From: Rhodobacter sp.
GTDB taxonomy: Bacteria > Pseudomonadota > Alphaproteobacteria > Rhodobacterales > Rhodobacteraceae
Assembly (NCBI GenBank): GCA_027487575.1
Contig: JAIYDJ010000110.1
Span: 1 to 56,414, forward strand
Direction of reading: 5' to 3'
Length of the DNA stretch: 56,414 bases
Shown: piece by piece, positions 10,208 to 19,142 of the stretch
Position numbering within the stretch: position 1 is the stretch's first letter
How the letters are laid out: the number at the start of each line of letters is the position of its first letter
Made by a program: the position numbers and the translations under genes
The notes under the pieces: model-generated
The model's database searches: none
The model's input: only the letters and a program-made list of their open reading frames with translations
Told to the model about the DNA's origin: nothing

Positions 10208-11167
10208 GTGCTGTTTGCGGCCGTCACAAACGGCGGTGCCGACCCGTGGCCTGCGTTTCTGGGCCGTCTGGCGGCAGACTGCCATGCCGATCTTGCGGTG
10301 CTGCAGGTTCGCAGGCCCGGTCAGCGGCTGCTGCAGTGGGCGGCCGGTGCCGAAATCGAAGTTCCCGACGACGCGGCGGTGGACCGGATGCGGTCCGGTC
10401 GGGTGTATTCACAGGTCGACTTTCCCTCTGCGGCCCTTCCGGCCCTTCCGCTGCGCGCCTTGCGATGGACGCTGCACGGTGGCGCGACGGTTCTGCTGGC
10501 CGTGCAGCGCAGGGGCGAGGATTTTCGGGCGGCGGACGGGGTTCCGCTGGTTGACCTTGTGCCCCATTTCGGCACGGCCCTGACCGGGTGGTTGAACCTG
10601 TCCCGCGAACGGTCACGGGCCGGGCTGGACCGGCAGGCCTGCGCCGACCTCGGGGCGGGATGGATCGTGTTCAGTGCCGCCGGGCAGGTGGCGGACATGG
10701 CCCCGGGTCTGGCCGATCGGCTGGCCCCTTTGGGCGTGCATCTGCGCGCCGACGGCTGGTTGCACCTGCCCGACCCCGATGCGGCGCAGCGGTTGCGCCG
10801 GGCCGTGCTGACCGCATCCGCACACCCCGCCTGCATCGAGGTGTCCCGCGCCCCGCTGGTCCAGATCGTGGTCACCGCCGAACTTCCGGGCGGCGAAGAG
10901 GGGGTGGTGGGCCGGGTGCGGCACGAAGTTGCCGCGCGCGGGTTGCCGTTGGACCGGGTCATGGCGTGCTTCGACCTCAGCCGCAGCGAGGCGCGGCTTG
11001 TGCTGTGCCTCTGTGACGGGCTCAGCCTGCAACAGGCGGCCGTGCAGTTGGACTGGACGCTGGAAACCGCGCGGAGCTGTTCCAAGCGGGTGTTCGCGCG
11101 GATGGACGAAAGCGGGCAGACCGGGGTCATCCGCCGGGTGCTGAACAGCGCGGTCTGGCTGGCCTGA
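10208..11167 (+). CDS. LuxR-type HTH transcriptional regulator with degenerate helix-turn-helix
   Basis: This 319-residue protein has no recognisable sensor domain in its first 240 residues. Its C-terminal ~60 residues (from [19 protein letters not shown]) resemble a LuxR/GerE helix-turn-helix, with a weakly conserved recognition helix. A GTG is used as start because no ATG, GTG or TTG occurs upstream in frame after the stop at 10124. Such orphan regulators are frequent in Rhodobacterales. It is divergent from cysD and upstream of the isomerase/oxidoreductase pair; its target is unknown. Confidence 0.7.
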   Translation: MLFAAVTNGGADPWPAFLGRLAADCHADLAVLQVRRPGQRLLQWAAGAEIEVPDDAAVDRMRSGRVYSQVDFPSAALPALPLRALRWTLHGGATVLLAVQRRGEDFRAADGVPLVDLVPHFGTALTGWLNLSRERSRAGLDRQACADLGAGWIVFSAAGQVADMAPGLADRLAPLGVHLRADGWLHLPDPDAAQRLRRAVLTASAHPACIEVSRAPLVQIVVTAELPGGEEGVVGRVRHEVAARGLPLDRVMACFDLSRSEARLVLCLCDGLSLQQAAVQLDWTLETARSCSKRVFARMDESGQTGVIRRVLNSAVWLA

Positions 11168-11316
11168 TCAGCCTTTGGGCCGGCATCCGCGCCCACCTGT
11201 CGCGCTTTGCGGAATGCCCCGGAAAGGTCCTGCGCAAAGGAGCTGGCGCCCAAAGTTCAGGCTTGCCAACAAGCAGACAGCGGGGAAAGATCGCGGCAAC
11301 ACAAAGGGAGATCACG

Positions 11317-12372
11317 ATGCGAACGTTGCAGGGGCCGGGCTTGTTTCTGGCGCAGTTTGCGGGCGATGCGGCGCCCTTCAACAGTTGGGGTGCGATCACC
11401 CGTTGGGCGGCGGATTGCGGCTATGCCGGTGTGCAGGTGCCAAGCTGGGACGCCCGGCTGTTCGATCTGGAAAAGGCGGCGGCGTCGAAGGACTATTGTG
11501 ACACCTTCAAGGGCGAGGCTGCCGAGAACGGCATCGCGGTGACAGAACTTTCGACCCATCTGCAGGGTCAGCTTGTGGCGGTGCACCCGGCCTATGACAC
11601 GGCGTTCGACGGATTTGCCGCCCCTGCGGTGCGCGGTAACCCGGCCGCGCGGCAGGAATGGGCCGTCGATCAGGTCAAGAAGGCGCTGACTGCGTCAAAA
11701 CATCTTGGCCTGAATGCGATGGCCACCTTTTCGGGCGCGCTGGCCTGGCCCTACGTCTATCCTTGGCCGCAACGGCCGGACGGGTTGGTCGACCTCGCGT
11801 TCGATGAACTGGCACGGCGCTGGCGGCCGATCCTTGACCATGCCGAAGACTGCGGGATCGACCTCTGCTATGAAATCCACCCCGGTGAAGACCTGCATGA
11901 CGGCATCAGTTACGAGATGTTTCTGGAGCGTACGGGCAACCACGCCCGCGCCTGCATGCTGTACGATCCCAGTCACTATGTCCTGCAATGCCTTGATTAT
12001 CTGGACAATATCGACATCTACAAGGACCGCATCCGGATGTTCCATGTCAAGGATGCCGAATTCAACCCCACGGGGCGGCAGGGCGTTTATGGCGGCTTCC
12101 AGTCTTGGGTCAACCGGGCGGGCCGGTTCCGCAGCCTTGGCGACGGGCAGGTGGATTTCGGCGCGGTCTTTTCCAAGATGGCGGCCAACGACTTTGCCGG
12201 CTGGGCCGTCGTCGAATGGGAATGCTGCCTGAAACATCCCGAGGACGGCGCGCGCGAAGGGGCGGCGTTTGTTGCCGCCCATATCATCCGCGTGACCGAA
12301 AAGGCCTTCGACGATTTCGCCGACGGCGGCACCGATGATGCGGCGAACCGCGCGATGCTGGGTCTGGTCTAG
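11317..12372 (+). CDS. Sugar phosphate isomerase/epimerase (xylose-isomerase-like TIM barrel)
   Basis: This 351-residue protein belongs to the AP-endonuclease-2/xylose-isomerase-like TIM-barrel superfamily. Putative metal-binding residues sit in CYEIHPGED, YDPSHYV, FHVKDAE and VVEWEC, which match the usual Glu/Asp/His/Glu arrangement. The ATG at 11317 follows an AAAGGGAG ribosome site. It is 9 bases upstream of a Gfo/Idh/MocA oxidoreductase, a frequent pair in catabolism of inositols, unusual sugars or 3-keto-glycosides. The substrate cannot be assigned. Confidence 0.85.
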   Translation: MRTLQGPGLFLAQFAGDAAPFNSWGAITRWAADCGYAGVQVPSWDARLFDLEKAAASKDYCDTFKGEAAENGIAVTELSTHLQGQLVAVHPAYDTAFDGFAAPAVRGNPAARQEWAVDQVKKALTASKHLGLNAMATFSGALAWPYVYPWPQRPDGLVDLAFDELARRWRPILDHAEDCGIDLCYEIHPGEDLHDGISYEMFLERTGNHARACMLYDPSHYVLQCLDYLDNIDIYKDRIRMFHVKDAEFNPTGRQGVYGGFQSWVNRAGRFRSLGDGQVDFGAVFSKMAANDFAGWAVVEWECCLKHPEDGAREGAAFVAAHIIRVTEKAFDDFADGGTDDAANRAMLGLV

Positions 12373-12381
12373 GGGGAAAAC

Positions 12382-13554
12382 ATGGCAATCACCGAAACAC
12401 CGGCTGCGGCACATGTGGCGCGGGCACCGCGCATCCGTCTGGGAATGGTCGGGGGCGGGCGGGGCGCGTTCATCGGGGCCGTCCACCGCATCGCCAGCCG
12501 CATCGACGACCAGTACGATCTGGTCGCGGGCGCGTTTTCGGCCGATCCGGACAAGGCCGCCGCATCGGCCGCTGATCTGGGGGTCGGGCGCAGCTATGGC
12601 AGTTTTGCCGAAATGGCCGCCCGCGAGGCGCGCCGCAAGGACGGGATCGAGGCCGTTTCGATTGTCACGCCCAACCACATGCACGCGCCCGTGGCGCTGG
12701 AGTTCCTGAAACGCGGCATCCACGTCATCTGCGACAAGCCGCTGACTGCAACCTTGCCCGAGGCCCGCAAACTGGTGAAGGCGGCGGAAGCATCGGGTGT
12801 CCTGTTCGTGCTGACCCACAACTACACCGGCTATCCGATGGTCCGGCACGCCCGCGCGATGGTGCAGGCGGGCGATCTGGGCGAGATCCGGTTGGTTCAG
12901 GTGGAATATGCGCAGGACTGGCTGGCTGAACCGGTCAGCAACAAGCAGGCCGACTGGCGCACCGATCCGGCGCAGACCGGGGCCGGGGGGGCCACCGGCG
13001 ACATCGGGACCCATGCCTACAATCTGGCGGGCTTTGTCACCGGTCTGACCGTCACCGAGCTTTCCGCCGACCTGCAGTCGTTCGTGCCCGGTCGGCGTGT
13101 GGATGACAACGGCCATGTCCTGCTGCGGTTTGAGGGCGGTGCGCGGGGGATGCTGTGGTGCAGTCAGGTCGCGTCCGGCAATGAAAACGCGCTCAAGATC
13201 AGGGTCTACGGCACCAAGGCCGGTATCGAGTGGGAACAGGAGCATCCGAACCACCTGTGGGTCACCCCGTTCGGCGCGCCGCGCTATCTGGTGACGCGCG
13301 GCGGCGCCGGGGCGGGTGCCGCGGCAGGCCGGGTCACCCGCGTGCCGCCCGGCCATCCAGAAGGCTATCTCGAAGGCTTTGCCAACATCTATGCCGAAGC
13401 CGCCCGCGCGATCATCGCCCGGCGCGACGGTACCCCCTTGGACCCGGACTGCACGTTTCCGGGCCTGAAGGAAGGTCTGGCCGGAGTGGCTTTCGTCGAT
13501 GCGTGCGTCAGGTCCTCGGCCAAGAACGCAGGATGGGTCAAGCCGGCGGTCTGA
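12382..13554 (+). CDS. Gfo/Idh/MocA-family oxidoreductase
   Basis: This 390-residue NAD(P)-dependent oxidoreductase has a Rossmann motif (GMVGGGRGAFIG near residue 21), the family's Lys-Pro in CDKPLTA near residue 116, and a second catalytic region with GDIGTHAYN. The last is typical of members that oxidise or reduce cyclic polyols and glycosides. It is cotranscribed with the upstream TIM-barrel protein. Levoglucosan- or 3-keto-glycoside-type reactions are possible but not shown. Confidence 0.87.
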   Translation: MAITETPAAAHVARAPRIRLGMVGGGRGAFIGAVHRIASRIDDQYDLVAGAFSADPDKAAASAADLGVGRSYGSFAEMAAREARRKDGIEAVSIVTPNHMHAPVALEFLKRGIHVICDKPLTATLPEARKLVKAAEASGVLFVLTHNYTGYPMVRHARAMVQAGDLGEIRLVQVEYAQDWLAEPVSNKQADWRTDPAQTGAGGATGDIGTHAYNLAGFVTGLTVTELSADLQSFVPGRRVDDNGHVLLRFEGGARGMLWCSQVASGNENALKIRVYGTKAGIEWEQEHPNHLWVTPFGAPRYLVTRGGAGAGAAAGRVTRVPPGHPEGYLEGFANIYAEAARAIIARRDGTPLDPDCTFPGLKEGLAGVAFVDACVRSSAKNAGWVKPAV

Positions 13555-13939
13555 CGCGCCGCGCGCCGCCACGGCGGATTGGCCGACCGTCTGCTTGCGT
13601 GAAACGAGGCGCCGTCCGGCCCCGGACGGCGCGGGACTGGTGGAGCATCGGGCAGCCGTTTTCCGGTTGGGTTGCGGACTGCGAGGGCTGGGCCAGTTTT
13701 CCGGCGTGATCTGGATGATGCCGGATTCCGGGTTGTCCGTCGGCGAACCTTCGCCAACGCTTCTGCACGGGGATCCATCAAACAAAGGGATTGGCTGGCC
13801 ACGCAATTCCGGCAGGTCTTGACGTGACAGTTTCATGATTGACACATGGCAGTGAAAGCCGCCCAATCCGTGGGATTCGTAAGCTGGCCCTCGGGCCGAG
13901 TCGAAAAAGCGAACAACCTCCAAGATTAAGGATGAGAAC
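13555..13939. other. Intergenic region with a strong hairpin
   Basis: These 385 bases separate the oxidoreductase from the peptide-transporter operon. A perfect 11-bp inverted repeat (13609-13619 with 13622-13632) forms a GC-rich hairpin without a T-run and probably marks the end of the upstream operon. The remainder presumably holds the promoter of the peptide-binding protein gene, but no convincing -35/-10 pair was recognised. Confidence 0.5.
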
Positions 13940-15532
13940 ATGAAGCAAGGTCTGAACTGTGGAATGGTTCTGGCAGCGCTGTTGTTGGGCACTGCTCCGG
14001 CCGCCCTGCTGGCTGAAACGCCGCCTGATACGCTTGTGATCGCCGATGCCATCGACGACATCGTGTCGATCGACCCGCACGAGGCGTTCGAGTTCTCGGG
14101 CGTCGATCTGAACAACAACCTGTATGACACGTTGATCGAACTCGATCCCGCTGATCCCGACCAGTTGATTCCCGGGTTGGCCGAAAGCTGGGCTGTGGCC
14201 GAAGACGGGCTGACCTATTCCTTCAAGATCAAGTCGGGCATCACCTTTTCGTCCGGAAATGAGGTGACTGCCGAGGTCGCGGCGAATTCGCTGCGCCGGG
14301 TGGTCAAGCTGAACAAGACCCCGGCCTTCATCCTGACGCAGTTCGGCCTGACGCCGGAAAACGTCGATCAGATGATCACCTTCGACGGCGATACCGTCAC
14401 GTTGAAGACCGACAAGGCCTATGCGCCGACCTTTGTCTACAACTGCCTGACGGCAGGGGTCGCGAACATCGTCGATGTCGCCACCGCGATGGCCAATGAG
14501 GTGAACGGTGACATGGGCAACGAATGGCTCAAGTCGAACTCGGCCGGAACGGGGGCCTATGTCTTGCGGTCGTTCAAGCCGAACGAAGGCTACATTCTGG
14601 AAGCGCGGACCGGCCACTGGCGCGGCGACGCGCTGATCAAGAACGTCCTGATGCGCCACGTGCCCGAGGGTGCTACCCAGCGCCTGCTGCTGGAAAAGGG
14701 CGACATCGACATCGCCCGCGAGATGACGCCGACCGACATCAGCGGTCTGGAAGGCAACGCCGACCTCAAGGTTCAGAACGATGTGGGCGGGCAGCTTTAC
14801 TATCTGGCGATGAACCAGAAGGTCGAGGCGCTGGCCAACCCCAAGGTTCTGGAAGCGATGCGATGGGCCGTCGACTACAAGGGCATGACCGACACGATCC
14901 TGAAGGGCCAGTGGGGCGTGCATCAGGCCTTCCTGCCCAAGGGCTTCCTTGGCGCGCTGGAAGAAACGCCTTATTCGCTCGACATCGAAAAGGCCAAGGC
15001 GCTGCTGGCGGAATCCGGCGTGACGCTGCCGCTGGAGGTGTCCCTTACCGTGCGCAACAATCAGGAACGGATGGACATTGCGCAGTCGATCCAGAACACC
15101 TTCGGTCAGGCCGGTATCACCGTCACTCTGGATGTCGGTGATGGCAAACAGGTGCTGGAAAAGTACCGCGCCCGCCAGCACGAGATCACCGTGCAGACAT
15201 GGGGCCCGGACTATCCCGACCCGCACACGAACGCCTCGACCTTCGCGATGAACCCCGACAACTCGGACGAGGCCAAGGCGACCGGGTATCTGGCATGGCG
15301 CACCGCATGGGACCCGAAGGAACTTGGCGCGATGACCGAAGCGGCCGTTGCCGAACGTGACGGCGACAAGCGCAAGGCGATGTACGAGGACATCCAGCGC
15401 ACGCACCGCGACACCTCGGCCTTCGTGATGATGTTCCAGCAGATGAGCCAGACCGCCTTGCGCGCCAACGTGACCAACTTCTACACCGGTGGGGCGACGG
15501 ATTCCGCGGCCTACTGGACCGTCACGAAGTAA
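13940..15532 (+). CDS. Peptide ABC transporter substrate-binding protein (SBP family 5)
   Basis: This 530-residue periplasmic binding protein is of the DppA/OppA class. The signal peptide runs to about residue 25 (AALLA then ETPP). The mature protein has the family opening (DTLVIADAIDDIVSIDPHEA), LAESWAVAEDGLTYSFKI and a C-terminal peptide-binding lobe. It is the first gene of an operon with two permeases, two ATPases and an M19 dipeptidase, so its ligand is probably a di- or oligopeptide. Nickel or glutathione would be alternatives for this family. Confidence 0.93.
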   Translation: MKQGLNCGMVLAALLLGTAPAALLAETPPDTLVIADAIDDIVSIDPHEAFEFSGVDLNNNLYDTLIELDPADPDQLIPGLAESWAVAEDGLTYSFKIKSGITFSSGNEVTAEVAANSLRRVVKLNKTPAFILTQFGLTPENVDQMITFDGDTVTLKTDKAYAPTFVYNCLTAGVANIVDVATAMANEVNGDMGNEWLKSNSAGTGAYVLRSFKPNEGYILEARTGHWRGDALIKNVLMRHVPEGATQRLLLEKGDIDIAREMTPTDISGLEGNADLKVQNDVGGQLYYLAMNQKVEALANPKVLEAMRWAVDYKGMTDTILKGQWGVHQAFLPKGFLGALEETPYSLDIEKAKALLAESGVTLPLEVSLTVRNNQERMDIAQSIQNTFGQAGITVTLDVGDGKQVLEKYRARQHEITVQTWGPDYPDPHTNASTFAMNPDNSDEAKATGYLAWRTAWDPKELGAMTEAAVAERDGDKRKAMYEDIQRTHRDTSAFVMMFQQMSQTALRANVTNFYTGGATDSAAYWTVTK

Positions 15533-15538
15533 GGCAGC

Positions 15539-15568
15539 GGGCCGCCGTGCCACCTGGCGCGGCGGCCC
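15539..15568 (+). promoter_or_regulatory. Stable intercistronic hairpin after the binding-protein gene
   Basis: A 13-bp stem (15539-15551 with 15556-15568, one G-U pair) closes a 4-base loop just after the binding-protein stop and 7 bases before the permease ATG. Such structures commonly stabilise the upstream mRNA and lower downstream expression, giving binding protein in excess. No clear ribosome site lies outside the stem before the permease. Confidence 0.65.
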
Positions 15569-15575
15569 CCAACCG

Positions 15576-16637
15576 ATGACCGACATTTCCCAGCCTGGCC
15601 CGCCGTCGCGCGTTGCCGCCATCGCCCGCCGCATCGCGACCGAGGGGGCGACCCTTGTCGTGACCTTGCTTGGTCTGTTGCTGATGACCTTCCTGATCGG
15701 ACGGGTGGTGCCCATCGATCCGGTCCTGTCCATCGTGGGCGAACGCGCGACCGCCGAACAGTATGACGCGGTCCGGCTGGCGCTGGGTCTGGACGAACCC
15801 TTGTGGAAGCAGTTCGCGATCTACGTCGGCGATGCCCTGCAGGGCGATCTGGGCCAGTCGATCCGCACCCGAGAACCCGTGCTGGAGGAGATTGCCCGAT
15901 ACTTTCCCGCAACACTGGAACTCGCAACCCTTGCCACGCTGTTCGGCGTGCTGGTGGGGGTGCCGGCGGGGGTGCTGGCGGCGACGCGGCCCGGAACGCT
16001 GGCCGATCAGGTGGTTCGCGTCGTCGGGTTGATGGGGTATTCGATGCCGGTGTTCTGGCTGGGTCTGATCGGGCTTCTGGTCTTTTATGGCATGCTGGGC
16101 TGGGTCGGCGGGCCGGGGCGGCTCGACTCGGCCTATCAGATGCTGTTCGAATTCGAGGTGACGCAATACACCGGCATGATCCTGATCGATACCGCGCTGA
16201 ACGGACGATGGGACATGTTTGCCAACGCCTTCAGCCACATCGTGCTGCCGGCGGGGCTGCTGGGCTATGTGTCGATGGCCTACATCAGCCGGATGACCCG
16301 CAGCTTCATGATGAACGAGCTGGGGCAGGAATACATCACCACCGCGCGGGTCAAGGGGATGCCGGAATGGCGGGTGGTCTGGGTCCATGCCATGCGCAAC
16401 GTGCTGGTTCCGCTGATCACCGTGATCGCCTTGTCCTACGCTTATCTTCTGGAAGGGTCCGTGTTGACCGAGACGATCTTTGCCTGGCCGGGCCTTGGCA
16501 GCTACATCACCAACGCGCTGTTCGCCGCCGACATGCCGGCGGTTCTGGGTGGCACGGTCGTGGTGGGGGCGGTGTTCGTCGCGCTGAACATGCTGTCCGA
16601 CATCCTGTACCGCGTTGTCGACCCGAGGGCCCGCTGA
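15576..16637 (+). CDS. Peptide ABC transporter permease, DppB-like
   Basis: This 353-residue inner-membrane permease belongs to the DppB/OppB family. The N-terminal membrane helix is followed by the typical GLDEPLWKQF and GDLGQSIRTREPV segments. The cytoplasmic EAA-type loop (TTARVKGMPEWRVVWVHAMRN) contacts the ATPases. The ATG at 15576 is chosen because it gives the family N-terminus; an in-frame start inside the upstream gene is unlikely. Its stop overlaps the next start. Confidence 0.92.
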   Translation: MTDISQPGPPSRVAAIARRIATEGATLVVTLLGLLLMTFLIGRVVPIDPVLSIVGERATAEQYDAVRLALGLDEPLWKQFAIYVGDALQGDLGQSIRTREPVLEEIARYFPATLELATLATLFGVLVGVPAGVLAATRPGTLADQVVRVVGLMGYSMPVFWLGLIGLLVFYGMLGWVGGPGRLDSAYQMLFEFEVTQYTGMILIDTALNGRWDMFANAFSHIVLPAGLLGYVSMAYISRMTRSFMMNELGQEYITTARVKGMPEWRVVWVHAMRNVLVPLITVIALSYAYLLEGSVLTETIFAWPGLGSYITNALFAADMPAVLGGTVVVGAVFVALNMLSDILYRVVDPRAR

Positions 16638-17542
16638 TGGCCGGTTTGCGCGTCTGGCTGATGGACCCGAACCCGACCTCGCGGCGGCAGGCCCGGCTGG
16701 GGCAGTTCTGGCTGGGTTGGCTGCGTCTGCGGCGCAATCCGCTGGCGGTATCGGGACTGGTGATCGTGGGGCTGCTGCTGGTGGTCGCCGCCTTTGCGCC
16801 GGTCATCGCGCCGCATGACCCGCTGGCGCAGGACCTGTCGCGCCGCCTGTTGCCGCCCGGCACGCCGGGCAACCTGCTGGGCACCGATGATTTCGGGCGC
16901 GACATCCTCAGCCGGATCATCACCGGGTCGCGTATCACGCTGTATATCGTGGGGCTGGTGGCCGTGACCGCGCCGTTCCTCGGCCTGCTGATCGGGACGG
17001 TGTCGGGCTATTTCGGCGGCTGGACGGATGCGGTCCTGATGCGGATCACCGACATCTTCCTGGCCTTTCCGCGACTTATCCTCGCGCTGGCGCTGGTGGC
17101 CGTGCTGGGGCCGGGCATCGAGAACGCCGTGCTGGCCATCGCGCTGACGGCCTGGCCGCCCTATGCCCGCGTCGCACGGGCCGAAACCCTGACCGTGCGC
17201 AATTCCGATTACATTGCCGCCGTGCGCCTGCAAGGCGCAGGGGTGCCTCGCATCATCCTTGGCCATGTCGTGCCGACCTGCCTGCCTTCGGTCATCATCC
17301 GGGTGACGCTGGACATGGCGGGGGTGATCCTGATCGCCGCCGGTCTGGGGTTTCTGGGCCTTGGCGTGCAGCCGCCGCTGCCGGAATGGGGTCTGATGAT
17401 CTCGTCCGGGCGCAAGTACCTGTTCGAACAGTGGTGGGTGTCCACCATGCCCGGCCTTGCCATTTTCATCGTCAGCCTCGGTTTCAACCTTCTGGGCGAC
17501 GGGTTGCGCGATGTGCTGGACCCCAAGAGTGCGCCGAAATGA
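16637..17542 (+). CDS. Peptide ABC transporter permease, DppC-like
   Basis: This 301-residue permease belongs to the DppC/OppC family. Family landmarks are LLGTDDFGRDILSRII after the first membrane helix and the EAA loop (DYIAAVRLQGAGVPRIILGH). It pairs with the DppB-like protein to form the channel. The start overlaps the upstream stop (TGATG) and its stop overlaps the next gene (ATGA). Confidence 0.93.
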   Translation: MAGLRVWLMDPNPTSRRQARLGQFWLGWLRLRRNPLAVSGLVIVGLLLVVAAFAPVIAPHDPLAQDLSRRLLPPGTPGNLLGTDDFGRDILSRIITGSRITLYIVGLVAVTAPFLGLLIGTVSGYFGGWTDAVLMRITDIFLAFPRLILALALVAVLGPGIENAVLAIALTAWPPYARVARAETLTVRNSDYIAAVRLQGAGVPRIILGHVVPTCLPSVIIRVTLDMAGVILIAAGLGFLGLGVQPPLPEWGLMISSGRKYLFEQWWVSTMPGLAIFIVSLGFNLLGDGLRDVLDPKSAPK

Positions 17543-18369
17543 CCCTGCTGTCCGTCCAGAACCTGCGGGTCACCTTCGAAACCGAAAACGGCCCGGTCGA
17601 GGCGGTGCGCGGCGTGTCGTTCTCGCTGGGGCGCGAACGGTTGGGGATCGTGGGCGAAAGCGGGTCGGGCAAGACGATGACCGGCCGCGCACTCTTGCGC
17701 CTGATCCGCCCGCCGGGCCGGATCGAGGCCGATGCGATGATCTTCGACGGGCAGGATCTGATGCAGGCATCCGAGCGGCAGATGCGCGGCTTGCGCGGGC
17801 GGCGCATCGCGATGGTGATGCAGGACCCGAAATTCAGCCTCAACCCGGTGATGACTGTAGGTGCGCAACTGACCGAAGGGTTGCGCCAGCGTGACCGGCT
17901 GGGTTGGGATGATGCGCGCAAGCGGGCGCTTGCGGCGCTGGAAGCGGTGCAGATCCGCGACGCCGACCGGGTGATGGCTGCCTATCCGCATGAATTGTCG
18001 GGTGGCATGGGGCAAAGGGTGATGATCGCGATGATGCTGATCCCCGAACCCGACCTCTTGATCGCGGACGAGCCGACCTCTGCGCTGGACGTGACCGTTC
18101 AGGCCGAGGTGCTGTCGATCCTGGACGGTCTGGTGCGCGACCGGGGGATGGGCCTGATCTTCATCAGCCACGACCTGCGGCTTGTGGCGCGGTTCTGTGA
18201 CCGGGTGCTGGTGATGTACAAGGGCCGCGTGGTCGAGGAACTGGCCGCCGCCGACCTGATGGCGGCGCGGCATCCCTATACGCGCGGGCTGCTCAACTGC
18301 CTGCCGCGCATCGGCGGGGCGCGGGGGCCGCTGCCGGGGCTGGACAGATCGGGAGACTGGGCGGAATGA
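17539..18369 (+). CDS. Peptide ABC transporter ATP-binding protein, DppD-like
   Basis: This 276-residue ATPase has Walker A (GESGSGKT, near residue 39), a signature (LSGGMGQR) and Walker B (LLIADEPTSALD). The C-terminal extension after HPYTRGLLNCLPR is typical of the oligopeptide importer subfamily, though the usual cysteine cluster is reduced. The start at 17539 overlaps the permease stop as ATGA and removes an improbable 51-residue extension. Confidence 0.93.
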   Translation: MTLLSVQNLRVTFETENGPVEAVRGVSFSLGRERLGIVGESGSGKTMTGRALLRLIRPPGRIEADAMIFDGQDLMQASERQMRGLRGRRIAMVMQDPKFSLNPVMTVGAQLTEGLRQRDRLGWDDARKRALAALEAVQIRDADRVMAAYPHELSGGMGQRVMIAMMLIPEPDLLIADEPTSALDVTVQAEVLSILDGLVRDRGMGLIFISHDLRLVARFCDRVLVMYKGRVVEELAAADLMAARHPYTRGLLNCLPRIGGARGPLPGLDRSGDWAE

Positions 18370-19142
18370 GCCTGATCGAGGTCGAAAACCTGACCGTCAC
18401 CTTCCGCGCCAACGGACGCGTGGTGCGCGCGGTCGAAGGGGTAAGCCTGTCGGTGACCGCGAAGGAAAGCTACGGTCTGGTGGGCGAAAGCGGGTCCGGC
18501 AAATCCACCATCCTGCGGGCGATCTGCGGGCTTGCCCCGGTGTCGGGGGGTGCCATCCGGATTGGCGGCAAGACCATTCCGACGCCACGGGGCAGGGCGT
18601 TTGCGCGGCAGGTGCAGATGGTCTTTCAGGACCCCTACGCCAGCCTGCACCCCCGCCACACCATCGACCGGACGCTGTCGGAACCGCTGGCGATCCACGG
18701 CATCGGGGATTCCGACGCGCGGGTGATGGGCGCGCTGGACGATGTGGGCCTGCCGCGCAATTTTCGGTTCCGCTATCCGCATCAGCTTTCCGGGGGGCAG
18801 CGGCAGCGCGTGGCGATTGCCCGCGCGCTGATGCTGGAGCCGGGCATCCTGCTGCTGGACGAACCCACATCCGCGCTCGACGCGTCGGTGCAAGCCGAGG
18901 TTCTGAACCTTCTCAACCGGTTGCGGGATGAACGGGGGCTGACCTTCCTGATGGTCAGTCACGATCTTGCCGTGATCGACCATATGTGCGACCGGGTGCT
19001 GGTGATGCAGAACGGGCGCGCCGTTGAAGAACTGTCGCGCGAGGACCTGTCGGGCGCACGGATGAAAACCGCCTATGCGCGCAGCCTGTTCGACGCCAGT
19101 GCCGACCGGATGCTGGGCGACCTTGAAGGAACCCCTGCATGA
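18366..19142 (+). CDS. Peptide ABC transporter ATP-binding protein, DppF-like
   Basis: This 258-residue second ATPase of the peptide importer has Walker A (GESGSGKST, near residue 40), a signature (LSGGQRQR) and Walker B (ILLLDEPTSALD). The Q-loop region is MVFQDPYASLHPR. It is translationally coupled on both sides through ATGA overlaps, forming a heterodimer with the preceding DppD-like ATPase. Confidence 0.93.
   Translation: MSLIEVENLTVTFRANGRVVRAVEGVSLSVTAKESYGLVGESGSGKSTILRAICGLAPVSGGAIRIGGKTIPTPRGRAFARQVQMVFQDPYASLHPRHTIDRTLSEPLAIHGIGDSDARVMGALDDVGLPRNFRFRYPHQLSGGQRQRVAIARALMLEPGILLLDEPTSALDASVQAEVLNLLNRLRDERGLTFLMVSHDLAVIDHMCDRVLVMQNGRAVEELSREDLSGARMKTAYARSLFDASADRMLGDLEGTPA

Noticed and set aside
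13778..15733. A 651-residue open frame antisense to the peptide-binding protein
   Set aside because: It is a mirror of the true gene's codon structure in high-GC DNA, with no ribosome site or family resemblance. The same reasoning removes long antisense frames over 2784-4844, 7616-10105, 36516-38420 and 44498-46831.
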